DNA of 39,838 nt, taken from assembly GCF_000934845.1 (NCBI RefSeq), contig NZ_JXIQ01000092.1, positions 1 through 39,838 on the forward strand. The letters run 5' to 3'. Origin of the DNA: Mesobacillus subterraneus. Its GTDB lineage: Bacteria > Bacillota > Bacilli > Bacillales > Cytobacillaceae. A program made the position numbers and the translations under genes. The notes beneath the pieces are model-generated. The model did no database searches. It was not told the origin of the DNA and saw only the letters and a program-made list of their open reading frames with translations. The stretch's first letter is position 1. Each line of letters starts with the position of its first letter. This document shows, piece by piece, positions 1-7,331 of the stretch.

Positions 1-94
1 ACCAATACGGCTCATTGGTTACCTCTTTTTCCGGTTTCTGGAGATTCAGGGCACCAATACGGCTCATTGGTTACCTCTTTTTCCGGTTTCTGGA
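1..94. repeat. tandem copy of a 42-bp hairpin-bearing repeat (period 52)
   Basis: A 42-bp sequence at 1-42 recurs perfectly at 53-94, giving a 52-bp period. Each copy contains ACCAAT and ATTGGT arms around a 7-nt loop and could form a small hairpin. Two diverged relatives, beginning CACCAATACAGCT, lie near 17680 and 17861, upstream of a truncated copy of the gene that follows here. The repeat therefore appears linked to this gene's 5' region. Function is unknown; the array may extend left of the window. Confidence 0.8.
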
Positions 95-215
95 ATTTGC
101 AATCGCCAATTCTGCCAACATCGCCCATTTAACTCCATGAAGGTTTTCAAACCACGATTACGGGGTAATATTCAACTAACCTACTTAAAAAGTTTTTTAA
201 AGGAGTTAATTATAA

Positions 216-539
216 ATGAAAGAGATTATCTCATCTAATGTATTGGTCGAAAAGAAATTTACAATGAAGAAAATGCTTGAAATTTATCAGACTGCCAGCA
301 AATTGGATGGGACTACTTACCTTTACAGTCGTCAAAAGGCAGTTGAGGCAACCTCTTTATCCAAGCTTGTATCCTTCTTGTTAACTGTTGAACCAAATAC
401 GACTTTAAAAATAATTTTGGAAGGTATCGATGTAGAACCTAAATTGACACTGCTGACAAAATTGGTATCAAATGAAGCTTCTGTTTTACGGGTGAAGCGC
501 AAGCATCTGATTGAGACTACCGAATCTTTTCAAATTTAG
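216..539 (+). CDS. HPr-like (Crh-like) protein lacking the phosphorylatable histidine
   Basis: This 107-residue protein aligns without gaps to HPr over about residues 10-85. The segment QTASKLD matches HPr QTASKYD, and the following region matches the HPr Ser46 helix and the C-terminal strand and helix. On that alignment the active-site His15 of HPr is Thr16 and Arg17 is Lys18, so enzyme I could not phosphorylate it in the usual way. The regulatory Ser46 is kept as Ser47. This recalls Crh, the B. subtilis HPr paralogue with Gln15 that acts only through Ser46 with CcpA; a regulatory rather than sugar-transport role is inferred. It carries about 20 extra residues compared with HPr. The start is supported by AAAGGAG about 11 nt upstream. 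The first 27 nt of the gene are repeated exactly at 17938. A 22-codon membrane peptide gene follows. Confidence 0.7.
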   Translation: MKEIISSNVLVEKKFTMKKMLEIYQTASKLDGTTYLYSRQKAVEATSLSKLVSFLLTVEPNTTLKIILEGIDVEPKLTLLTKLVSNEASVLRVKRKHLIETTESFQI

Positions 540-575
540 TTGTATTTAAGCATAATAAAATTGAGGTGATATTTT

Positions 576-644
576 GTGGTTAGAACTATTTTAATGATCA
601 TTGGGGCAATTGTCGTGATCGGTTTCTTGTTTAGTTTGTTATAA
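576..644 (+). CDS. 22-residue single-span membrane peptide
   Basis: A GTG codon 5 nt after GAGGTGAT opens a reading frame of 22 codons: MVRTILMIIGAI followed by VVIGFLFSLL, then TAA. The product is almost entirely hydrophobic, with one N-terminal Arg, and looks like a single transmembrane helix. It lies 36 bp after the HPr-like gene and before a hairpin with a T-run, so it may be the last cistron of that transcript. No family is recognised. The good Shine-Dalgarno sequence and position support it, but such a short frame could arise by chance. Confidence 0.45.
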   Translation: MVRTILMIIGAIVVIGFLFSLL

Positions 645-651
645 GTTTAGT

Positions 652-688
652 GAAAAGGGCTGCCTAGGCTAGCCTCTTTTTTTTTCGT
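652..688 (+). terminator. intrinsic terminator of the HPr-like unit
   Basis: A short GC-rich stem (AGGGCT paired with AGCCTC, one G-U) is followed by nine T residues on the plus strand. It ends the 216-644 transcription unit. Confidence 0.6.
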
Positions 689-734
689 TTAGGATAAAGC
701 AAAAATGGTTTGTGCTGCTGCTTCAAAATTTAAA

Positions 735-762
735 AAAACAGCACAGGAATCCCGTGCTGTTT
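735..762 (-). terminator. intrinsic terminator of the penicillin-binding protein gene
   Basis: The arms AAACAGCAC and GTGCTGTTT are followed by a T-run on the minus strand, immediately after the stop codon of the downstream-reading PBP gene. Confidence 0.85.
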
Positions 763-766
763 CCAT

Positions 767-3124
767 TTAGTTATTGTTTTTTTCCCTATTTGATCCATCC
801 TCGCCAGTTCCACCGGTTTCTCCTGATCCTCCTCCGGCATCTTCTGCACCACCAGTATCCCCTGTTCCTCCACCAGCATCTCCTGCACCTCCAGATTCCC
901 CTGTTCCTCCAGTATCCCCTGCACCTGAACCATTAGTATCTCCTGATGCTCCGGCGTCTGCTGCTCCTCCGTTATCTTCTCCATTTCCTGCATCATTTTT
1001 ATCTTCGGTTTCGGGTTTGCTGTCACCAGTTTCGGTTGTCGTAGCGGCTTCCGTTATGTTGTCTTTTTCCTTGTTCTTATCGGGTTTAGCTTTTGGTTCA
1101 TCTTTTTTCTTCAGCTTCTCTTTTGCTTCTTCCCACTGCTTCTTCAGTTTTTCTGATTCTTTCTTAATTATTGTTTCTAATTTCTTTAGAGACTTGGCAC
1201 GCTGCTGCTGCTTATGTTCCTCTATATATTTTGAAAGTGGAGGGACACCGAAGGACTCTGCTGTTGTATTTTTCAAGGCCTCTGACATAAAATCTTTAAA
1301 AATCAGAGCGGCTCCTTCGCTACTTGTCGTCGTTAAATAATGTTCTTTATCGGTTTTATCGTAACCAACCCATACAGCCCCGACAAGCTGGGGAGTGTAG
1401 CCGACAAACCACTGGTCTTTTGTTCCATTTATTCCTTGAATCGGAACTTGGGTAGATCCCGTTTTTCCAGCTAATTCCCTGCCAGGGATTTGTGCTCCTT
1501 TTCCTGTTCCATCCTGAACAACATCAAGCAGCATAGTCGTCATTTTTTCTGCGGTTTCTTTTGAGACAACCTTGCTCTTTTTCCCTTTGTACTCCACAAT
1601 TGTCTTGCCTTCCTTATCTACGATCTTCGTAATCGCGTGCGTTTCATACCGCTCACCACTGTTCGCAAACGACGAGTATGCCTCAGCCATCGTTAAGGGA
1701 GATACCCCTTTCGATAAACCTCCTAGTGCCAGACCTAAATTCCGATCGTTTTGTGGATCGAGTTGTATTCCAAACTTCTTGACAGATTCCATCCCTTTGA
1801 CAATTCCGATCTCATTCAAAAGCCAGACTGAAGGCACATTCAAGGAGTCCCTAAGTGCTTCATACATCGGCACCTCGCCTTTATATTGATCATTATAATT
1901 ATGTGGTTTGTAATCTTTGAATTCCATTTCCTCATCCTTAAGCATGTCGGTAACATCCCAGCCTTCTTCCACCGCTGGAGCATATACGGCAAGCGGCTTC
2001 ATGGTTGAGCCGGGCTGTGCTGTTAGCTGGGTAGCTCGATTATACCCACGGAATACATGTTCCCCGCGGCCGCCTACAAGAGCACGGATGCCTCCTGATT
2101 TTGGATCGACCAATACAGCGCCGCTTTGGACTAGTTGTTTTTCTGTTCCTTTCGGGAATATTTCATCTTTCTGATAAGTGGCTTCCACCGCTGACTGCAT
2201 GGTTCTATCGAGTTCGGTATAAATTTTCAGTCCGCCAGTCAGTACATCTTCCTGAGTTAGACCGTATTTTTTTATGGCTTCTTCGATAACATGGTCTACA
2301 TAAAAAGGGTAGCGGCCGCGTAACGGGTCTTCGCCATTTTTATTGAGGGCAATTTTTTCAGCAACTGCCTGATTGTATTCCTCTTCCTTAATAAATCCGT
2401 TCGTTTTCATCATTTGCAGAACAAGATTTCTTCTCTCCATGGCCTGATCATAGTTCTTATGTGGGTCGAGAGCCGATGGTGCCTTGATCAGTCCCGCAAG
2501 CAAAGCTGCTTCGCTTATGGAAAGATCTTTTACATCCTTGCCAAAATAGCCCATTGCCGCCTCTTTGATGCCCCATGAGCCATTACCGAAATAAATCCGA
2601 TTCAGATACATTTGCATGATTTCATCTTTGGAATATTGCTTTTCGATTTCCCTGGCCAAGAAGAATTCTTCCAACTTTCTTTTGTATGTCTTTTCACTCG
2701 AAAGCAAAGCATTCTTTGTCAGCTGCTGCGTGATCGTACTTCCACCTTCCACAATGCTGCCTGCCTTGATATTTTGTACAAAAGCCCGCGAAATTCCAAC
2801 AAGATCCACCCCAGAATGTTCATAAAAGCGGTGATCCTCGATGGCAATGACTGCATTTTTGACATGGTCCGGGACAGCTTCAATCTTGATCCCTTCGTTT
2901 TTCACTGCCGAAATTTTGCTTGCGACCTCTCCATTGACATCGTAAATGATAGTAGACTGGGCCATGTCATCGTTCAATGCGCTGATGTCTGCCCCCTCCG
3001 AATAAACATGGAAAAAGCTCAAGAATGCCAGTATTGCTGTTGAAACTGACAAAACAAGCACTTGGTTCATATGAAACCTCTTCCAGCCGTTTAAAAAACG
3101 TGCTGCTAGTAAATTTTTGCTCAC
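767..3124 (-). CDS. class A penicillin-binding protein (transglycosylase/transpeptidase) with Gly-rich tail
   Basis: This bifunctional cell-wall enzyme polymerises lipid II and cross-links peptidoglycan outside the membrane. After a short cytoplasmic segment there is one membrane anchor (about residues 20-38). A GT51 transglycosylase domain follows, with the catalytic Glu in IAIEDHRFYEH (about residue 96). The transpeptidase has the nucleophile motif STMK (Ser373), the SLN motif (427-429) and KTG (554-556). From about residue 630 a Lys/Glu-rich, probably helical stretch leads into about 70 residues of Gly/Ala/Asp/Thr/Ser low complexity. The GTG start at 3124 sits 6 nt after GGGG. A TTG 12 nt upstream is also open but has its Shine-Dalgarno too close. 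It is closest by recall to PbpF/PbpG-type enzymes, whose forespore role would fit a spore former; the exact orthologue is not settled. It is a single-gene unit. Confidence 0.9.
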   Translation of the reverse strand: MSKNLLAARFLNGWKRFHMNQVLVLSVSTAILAFLSFFHVYSEGADISALNDDMAQSTIIYDVNGEVASKISAVKNEGIKIEAVPDHVKNAVIAIEDHRFYEHSGVDLVGISRAFVQNIKAGSIVEGGSTITQQLTKNALLSSEKTYKRKLEEFFLAREIEKQYSKDEIMQMYLNRIYFGNGSWGIKEAAMGYFGKDVKDLSISEAALLAGLIKAPSALDPHKNYDQAMERRNLVLQMMKTNGFIKEEEYNQAVAEKIALNKNGEDPLRGRYPFYVDHVIEEAIKKYGLTQEDVLTGGLKIYTELDRTMQSAVEATYQKDEIFPKGTEKQLVQSGAVLVDPKSGGIRALVGGRGEHVFRGYNRATQLTAQPGSTMKPLAVYAPAVEEGWDVTDMLKDEEMEFKDYKPHNYNDQYKGEVPMYEALRDSLNVPSVWLLNEIGIVKGMESVKKFGIQLDPQNDRNLGLALGGLSKGVSPLTMAEAYSSFANSGERYETHAITKIVDKEGKTIVEYKGKKSKVVSKETAEKMTTMLLDVVQDGTGKGAQIPGRELAGKTGSTQVPIQGINGTKDQWFVGYTPQLVGAVWVGYDKTDKEHYLTTTSSEGAALIFKDFMSEALKNTTAESFGVPPLSKYIEEHKQQQRAKSLKKLETIIKKESEKLKKQWEEAKEKLKKKDEPKAKPDKNKEKDNITEAATTTETGDSKPETEDKNDAGNGEDNGGAADAGASGDTNGSGAGDTGGTGESGGAGDAGGGTGDTGGAEDAGGGSGETGGTGEDGSNREKNNN

Positions 3125-3252
3125 TGAGCACCCCAACCTTTTAAAAATAGTTTAGAAACAGAACACTTTCTTTTACCCATTATTCAAAAGGAATTAACAC
3201 ATTTTGCTAAAAAAAGACCAATCGCCAAATACGCGAGTGATCCTTTCCTACA

Positions 3253-3426
3253 TTAATTTATTTCCTTTTTCTCCATTTCCTCAGCAGCCCTATCCCTTTC
3301 CCGGAGAAGCGTTTCCATATACATGTAAACGATCTGTTTTGTTTTGTCATCTGCTTGGATGACATCAAGGTGCTGCAGGCATTTCCGTATTGTCGGATGT
3401 ATTGCCTTTTGAGAATCTTTTCCCAT
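3253..3426 (-). CDS. small hypothetical protein, 57 residues
   Basis: The ATG at 3426 follows AAGGAG with 8-nt spacing; an upstream in-frame GTG overlaps that Shine-Dalgarno and is less likely. The product is soluble, charged and probably all-helical, beginning MGKDSQKAIHPTIRK and ending with a run of Glu and Lys residues. I do not recognise the family. It is convergent with nothing and lies between the PBP gene and the universal stress protein, read from the minus strand. The ribosome binding site and clean length suggest a real gene. Confidence 0.6.
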   Translation of the reverse strand: MGKDSQKAIHPTIRKCLQHLDVIQADDKTKQIVYMYMETLLRERDRAAEEMEKKEIN

Positions 3427-3515
3427 ATAGGCCACTCCTTATCTCAAAATAAACGATTTACAACAAGTTTCGTCGCTTTTTGATCATTTATGAGGGTTTA
3501 CCCAATTTTTTTCAT

Positions 3516-3541
3516 GTTAGTTCTTTTGGAAAAACGGGTAA
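3516..3541 (+). promoter_or_regulatory. candidate sigma-B promoter of the universal stress protein gene
   Basis: GTTAGT (3516-3521), 14 nt, then GGGTAA (3536-3541) approximates the sigma-B consensus GTTTAA-N13-15-GGGTAT. It lies 40 bp before the usp start. Stress-sigma control would suit the gene; this is an inference from a partial match. Confidence 0.4.
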
Positions 3542-3581
3542 GGACAAGAAAAAGAAGTACGAACCTTGGAGGTAGAAGAAT

Positions 3582-4100
3582 ATGGCCGCAATGAAAAATG
3601 TGGTTCTCGCTTATGATGATTCCGCTGGTGCTCAAAAGGCCCTTCAGTTAACGAAGGAACTTACTAGAAACTTAGACGGGATCAAGCTGTTTGTTGGTCA
3701 TGTATATGAAGAAAAAGTAAAAAATAAACTGATCGACTCAGTTGACCAACCAAGTATGCCGTTGCCAATTGCCAGCTTTCCTGCAGACGGACTCCAAGTT
3801 CCTCCTTTAACCACAGAACAAGGTGCTTTTGACAAATCAGAGCACGCAATTATTACGCATAGTACGGAAACAGTCTTCCAAACGATCAAATCTGAATTGG
3901 AATCCCTTCATATGGACAGTGATTTTTCTATTTTAGAAGGAAATCCGGCGGAAAGTATTTTGGAATATGCAAAGGAAGTCGATGCAGATTTGATTATTAT
4001 TGGGAAGTCAGGAAATGAAGGAATCAAGCGGAAGCTCCTCGGAGGTGTAAGTCAAAAGGTTGCAAGTCATGCTCATTGTCATGTGCTTATAGCAAAATAA
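3582..4100 (+). CDS. universal stress protein, UspA family
   Basis: This is a single Usp domain of 172 residues, slightly longer than the usual 140-150 because of an insert around residues 50-85. It begins with the typical beta-strand and turn KNVVLAYDDSAGAQKAL. It ends with the ATP-loop IIIGKSGNEGIKRKLLGG, close to G-2x-G-9x-G, then VSQKVASHAHCHVLIAK. The residue after the last Gly is Gly instead of Ser/Thr. Usp proteins are cytosolic nucleotide-binding dimers linked to stress survival; their exact activity is usually unknown. GGAGG precedes the ATG by 9 nt, and a possible sigma-B promoter lies upstream. The gene is monocistronic, ending in a palindromic terminator shared with the convergent regulator gene. 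Confidence 0.9.
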   Translation: MAAMKNVVLAYDDSAGAQKALQLTKELTRNLDGIKLFVGHVYEEKVKNKLIDSVDQPSMPLPIASFPADGLQVPPLTTEQGAFDKSEHAIITHSTETVFQTIKSELESLHMDSDFSILEGNPAESILEYAKEVDADLIIIGKSGNEGIKRKLLGGVSQKVASHAHCHVLIAK

Positions 4101-4107
4101 CAGTGGA

Positions 4108-4134
4108 AGAGCCGGGGAAAAGGTGCCCGGCTCT
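4108..4134. terminator. bidirectional hairpin between usp and the XRE regulator
   Basis: The perfect 9-bp arms AGAGCCGGG and CCCGGCTCT lie exactly between the two convergent stop codons. T-runs are poor on both sides, so strength is uncertain. Confidence 0.6.
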
Positions 4135-4599
4135 CTAACTATCCATTGCTTCTGAAGCAAGTTCCTTCAAACGATGCCTAGTTTCTATTTCTTCAAAACT
4201 GCTAAAAATCCGAAAATCATCTTGATCGACGATCCTGTAATGCTGGCTGAGAATATTTTGCTGCATGACAAAGCCACCAACTCTGGCGATTTCCCGCCAC
4301 CAGACTTTCCCTCCCAACGTCTTTTCTTTTCGGTAATCTGTACCTTCATGAGCAATCGTTTCGAGCACCTCAAGCGGTTCATTGCCGAGCAAAAACTGAA
4401 TCGACTCCGTCTCCCTAAACAATGCACAGATAGTAACGACAATGGACCACCCGGCCTGTGCTCTGCCTTTTTCGATTTGGACAAGGGTCTTTTTGGAGAT
4501 TCCAATGATGTCAGCCATTTTATCCTGGGTATAACCTACTTCTGCTCTAAGGATCCTCAATTTCTCCGAAACCCTGCTAATGATTTCATCTCTCGTCAT
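4135..4599 (-). CDS. XRE-family transcriptional regulator
   Basis: The N-terminal helix-turn-helix covers roughly residues 10-65, with the pattern LRILRAEVGYTQDKMADIIG then SKKTLVQIEKGRAQ typical of Cro/CI-like proteins. The remaining 90 residues have no recognised ligand domain but contain a Trp-rich segment (KVWWREIARVGGFV). The chosen ATG at 4599 has GAAGAAGG 10 nt upstream; the ATG 9 nt earlier abuts that sequence. A perfect inverted repeat (AGTGTAA-TT-TTACACT) sits 25 bp before the start and is the probable autoregulatory operator. The gene is transcribed away from nothing else, so its targets are not evident. It lies downstream of the feo operon on the same strand. Confidence 0.85.
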   Translation of the reverse strand: MTRDEIISRVSEKLRILRAEVGYTQDKMADIIGISKKTLVQIEKGRAQAGWSIVVTICALFRETESIQFLLGNEPLEVLETIAHEGTDYRKEKTLGGKVWWREIARVGGFVMQQNILSQHYRIVDQDDFRIFSSFEEIETRHRLKELASEAMDS

Positions 4600-4624
4600 C
4601 CGCTTCATCCTTCTTCATTCTTTT

Positions 4625-4640
4625 AGTGTAATTTTACACT
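4625..4640. promoter_or_regulatory. palindromic operator candidate upstream of the XRE regulator
   Basis: The arms AGTGTAA and TTACACT are perfect 7-bp inverted repeats around a TT spacer, 16-26 bp upstream of the regulator's possible starts. The position fits autorepression by this dimeric HTH protein. Confidence 0.55.
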
Positions 4641-4708
4641 TACTTGCTCGAAATTCAACAAAAAAAGACTCAGAATAAAATAAAACAATTCCGAATCCTC
4701 TTTTCCCC

Positions 4709-4870
4709 TTATTTGACCTGTTTTTTCTGATTAACGCTACAGTTGCTTGAACAGGAGCTTTGGATAGAGCAAGCAGCACATTTTCCTTCTTTTGATTTTT
4801 GGATGAATCGATAGAAGGCCCAGCCGGCATATCCGAAAATGGCTCCGCCAATTACAATATTTGCGATCAT
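4709..4870 (-). CDS. FeoB-associated cysteine-rich membrane protein
   Basis: This 53-residue frame runs MIANIVIGGAIFGYAGWAFY through one membrane span to a Lys-rich turn. A cytoplasmic tail follows with CAACS and SSCSSNCS, giving four cysteines. This is the pattern of the small Cys-rich proteins found beside feoB (FeoB_associated family, by recall). They are thought to assist ferrous iron transport, perhaps binding iron at the inner face. AAAGGAGGAAAGG precedes the ATG. It is 21 bp after feoB, so it is the third gene of the feoA-feoB operon. A longer frame in another phase covers the same DNA, but only this one has a ribosome binding site and family features. Confidence 0.85.
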   Translation of the reverse strand: MIANIVIGGAIFGYAGWAFYRFIQKSKEGKCAACSIQSSCSSNCSVNQKKQVK

Positions 4871-4891
4871 GTTCCTTTCCTCCTTTAGCTG

Positions 4892-6904
4892 TTAGCTAAA
4901 TCCCATCAGCATTCCGCCCTGGTATATGACTAGCGACAACAGATAAGCGACGACTAGCGCATAGCCGATTGAAAAGGCAGTCCAGCGTTTAGAGCCTGTT
5001 TCTTTATAAATGGTCGCGGTAGTCGCAAGACAAGGGATATAAAGCAGAATGAACACCATGAAGCTATAAGCAGCAAGTGGGGTATAATGAATCGCGAGCA
5101 ACCCTTGAAGACTTGCTTCATCTGGCACAAAGTAGATGATGTTCATGGTGGAAATAATCGCTTCCTTCGCCAGGAAACCAGTGAAAAGGGAAGCACTTGC
5201 CTGCCATGTTCCGAATCCGATCGGAGCGAATAGAGGCGCAAAGATTCCTCCTAGCAGTGCCAGATAGCTTTCATCCATGCTGACATTCACGCCTTCGGGA
5301 CCAGCATAGGCGAGCAGCCAAATCAGCACAGAACCTGCAAAGATGAATGTTCCGGCTTTTTTTACGAAGCCTTTTCCTTTATCCCAGGTGCTTCTCCAAA
5401 GTGCTTTTGCCTGCGGCATTCTGTATGGCGGCAGCTCAATAACGAAAACGGATGTTTCCCCTTTCAGCAATGTTTTTGAAAAGACCTTGGCCAGAATCAG
5501 TGCCACTGCAACTCCTAGTACATACAAACTAAGAACGACAGCAGCCTTGTTGCCTGTGAAAAACGCACCGACAAACAATGCGTATACAGGAAGCCTTGCT
5601 GAACATGACATTAGCGGCGTCAGCAGGATGGTCATTAATCTCTCTTTTGGTGTCTCTATCGTCCGCGCTGCCATGATCCCTGGTACATTGCAGCCGAATC
5701 CGATCATCATTGGGATGAAGGCCTTCCCGTTAAGGCCGACAGATTCCATCAACCTGTCCATGACCAGTGCGACACGGGCCATATACCCTGAATCTTCAAG
5801 CAGCGAAATGAAAAAGAATAAAATGAAAATTTGTGGTACAAATACCAGGACTCCTCCTACCCCGGCGACAATTCCATCAAGGATAAGGTCTTGAATAAAC
5901 GAGGATGCCCCTGCCAAGTTAAGTGCTGCTGTGATTCCAGCTGTAACGGGTCCGGATAGGACTGCATCCAATGCATCGGACAGTGGGAAGCCGAGCCAGT
6001 CAAAGGTTAGCATAAACAGGATGTACATCATGAAGAGAAAGATTGGGATCCCGAGGAATTTATTCGTCACGATCCGATCGACTTTCTCCGACAAAGGAAT
6101 TTTCCCATCGACTGGAATGGTAGTGGCTGCAGACACAATTTTTTCGATTGCATCACTTCGTTTTCGGTGGATCACCTGGTCGAGCGCTTGTATGCCGCCC
6201 GATTGTTGCTGCTGTGCAACCGTTACTGAATCGACAATGGATTCGATTTCTGCCTCTGGCAAAAACGTTGTTAAATAGGTTTTTACATAGGGATTTCCCT
6301 CAAACAGTTGAATCGCCAGCCAGCGAACAGGATGCCTTGTCCTCCCATTCAGCTTCTGTCCCAGCTGGAGAATTCCCTCCTCTATCGCTTTTCCATAATA
6401 GACTAGCGTTTTTTCGCTTGACACTGTCGCTTCTCCTGTTGCCAGTTCCGCAAGTTCCTTACAGCCTTTTCCCGACCTTGCCACTACTGGAGCAACATGG
6501 ACACCCAATGATTTTGACAACTTTTCAATATCGATTTGAATGCCTCTGTTTTTTGCGACGTCCAGCATATTCAACCCAACTGTGACTGGTGCTCCATATT
6601 CCAAAAGTTGCAGGGTGAGATGTAAGTTCCGCCTTAATTGGGACGCATCCAAGATGTTCAAAAGCTTCTCAAAAGATTCTTCCAGGAAGAAGTTCGTAAC
6701 CACCCCTTCATCCTTCGACAATGGATTGAGCGAATAGACTCCTGGTAAATCAATCAGCTGATCCTTTCCATTCTTAAAAAGGCCAACTTTCTTTTCGACC
6801 GTTACTCCGCTCCAGTTGCCAACATATTCATATGATCCTGTTAAGTTATTAAATAATGAAGTTTTACCGGTATTTGGATTGCCGATAAGCGCGATATTCA
6901 TCAT
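4892..6904 (-). CDS. feoB: ferrous iron transporter FeoB
   Basis: FeoB is the membrane GTPase that imports Fe(II). The 670-residue protein begins with a G domain: P-loop GNPNTGKT (residues 8-15), DLPG (52-55) and NMLD (112-115). A helical GDI-like region follows, and from about residue 290 comes a bundle of membrane helices with the two Gate-type repeats, including CNVPGIMAARTIE and CSARLPVY. The longer open frame runs back through feoA. The real start is the ATG at 6904, whose first bases overlap the feoA stop (ATGA). That overlap indicates translational coupling. A GGAG lies 5 nt upstream. The operon is feoA-feoB-Cys-rich peptide under a Fur box. Confidence 0.97.
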   Translation of the reverse strand: MMNIALIGNPNTGKTSLFNNLTGSYEYVGNWSGVTVEKKVGLFKNGKDQLIDLPGVYSLNPLSKDEGVVTNFFLEESFEKLLNILDASQLRRNLHLTLQLLEYGAPVTVGLNMLDVAKNRGIQIDIEKLSKSLGVHVAPVVARSGKGCKELAELATGEATVSSEKTLVYYGKAIEEGILQLGQKLNGRTRHPVRWLAIQLFEGNPYVKTYLTTFLPEAEIESIVDSVTVAQQQQSGGIQALDQVIHRKRSDAIEKIVSAATTIPVDGKIPLSEKVDRIVTNKFLGIPIFLFMMYILFMLTFDWLGFPLSDALDAVLSGPVTAGITAALNLAGASSFIQDLILDGIVAGVGGVLVFVPQIFILFFFISLLEDSGYMARVALVMDRLMESVGLNGKAFIPMMIGFGCNVPGIMAARTIETPKERLMTILLTPLMSCSARLPVYALFVGAFFTGNKAAVVLSLYVLGVAVALILAKVFSKTLLKGETSVFVIELPPYRMPQAKALWRSTWDKGKGFVKKAGTFIFAGSVLIWLLAYAGPEGVNVSMDESYLALLGGIFAPLFAPIGFGTWQASASLFTGFLAKEAIISTMNIIYFVPDEASLQGLLAIHYTPLAAYSFMVFILLYIPCLATTATIYKETGSKRWTAFSIGYALVVAYLLSLVIYQGGMLMGFS

Positions 6905-7125
6905 ACCCGCTCCACTTCGATCCGTAATGCTTCTTTGCGGCGGATACCGATGCATTGACCGCACGATTCCACCATGACCGGGCCGCCAAAAGGCAGAATG
7001 CATTTTATGCACACTTCTGATCCTTCAGCGATCCCGAAATCTAGCAGTCTTCGTCTGACAAATTTATCCGTTCCCGCAATATTCATGATCCGGCCCTTTT
7101 CACCAGTCTTAAGATTTCCCAGCAT
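6901..7125 (-). CDS. feoA: FeoA, SH3-like partner of FeoB
   Basis: FeoA is a small cytosolic SH3-fold protein that binds and modulates FeoB. It has the typical opening LGNLKTGEKGRIMNIAG, the RRRLLDFGI motif (consensus RRRLLDLGI) and a C-terminal RKEALRIEVERV strand. The ATG at 7125 with AAGGTG about 7 nt upstream gives 74 residues; ATG 7131 or GTG 7134 are alternatives that overlap the Shine-Dalgarno. It overlaps feoB by 4 nt. It is first in the operon, downstream of a Fur box, so iron repression is expected. Confidence 0.95.
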   Translation of the reverse strand: MLGNLKTGEKGRIMNIAGTDKFVRRRLLDFGIAEGSEVCIKCILPFGGPVMVESCGQCIGIRRKEALRIEVERV

Positions 7126-7190
7126 AGCCATCACCTTTTTTAGTTTCTTAAATTTATTGTATCAGAAAATCATTGACTTGAGGTAACTAA

Positions 7191-7210
7191 TTGAGAATGA
7201 TTATCTTTAT
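7191..7210. promoter_or_regulatory. Fur box upstream of feoAB
   Basis: TGAGAATGATTATCT (7192-7206) matches the 7-1-7 Fur consensus TGATAATNATTATCA at 13 of 15 positions. It lies about 65 bp upstream of feoA. A possible -10 (TACAAT on the minus strand) lies between them near 7160. Iron-dependent repression by Fur is inferred. Confidence 0.8.
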
Positions 7211-7292
7211 TTAATCAGGTACTGATCTATTTTACTGTGATATAAATCACGAAGAACCAAAACGCCATAAAATCGACAATTTTTTAAAAAAA

Positions 7293-7314
7293 GAGCTGAA
7301 CGAATTGTCAGCTC
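7293..7314 (-). terminator. intrinsic terminator after thiT
   Basis: The arms GAGCTGA and TCAGCTC are followed by a seven-T run on the minus strand, just after the thiT stop codon. Confidence 0.85.
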
Positions 7315-7331
7315 TCCTTGCATTTCATATT

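Noticed and set aside
774-1340. 188-codon plus-strand frame rich in Pro and Ser
   Set aside because: It is the antisense of the Gly-rich PBP tail; GC-rich repetitive codons keep the opposite strand open. No ribosome binding site or family.
4174-4626. 150-codon plus-strand frame
   Set aside because: Fully antisense to the XRE regulator, which has clear HTH motifs.
4615-4851. 78-codon minus-strand frame
   Set aside because: It is out of phase with the Cys-rich FeoB-associated gene, which has the ribosome binding site and family pattern.
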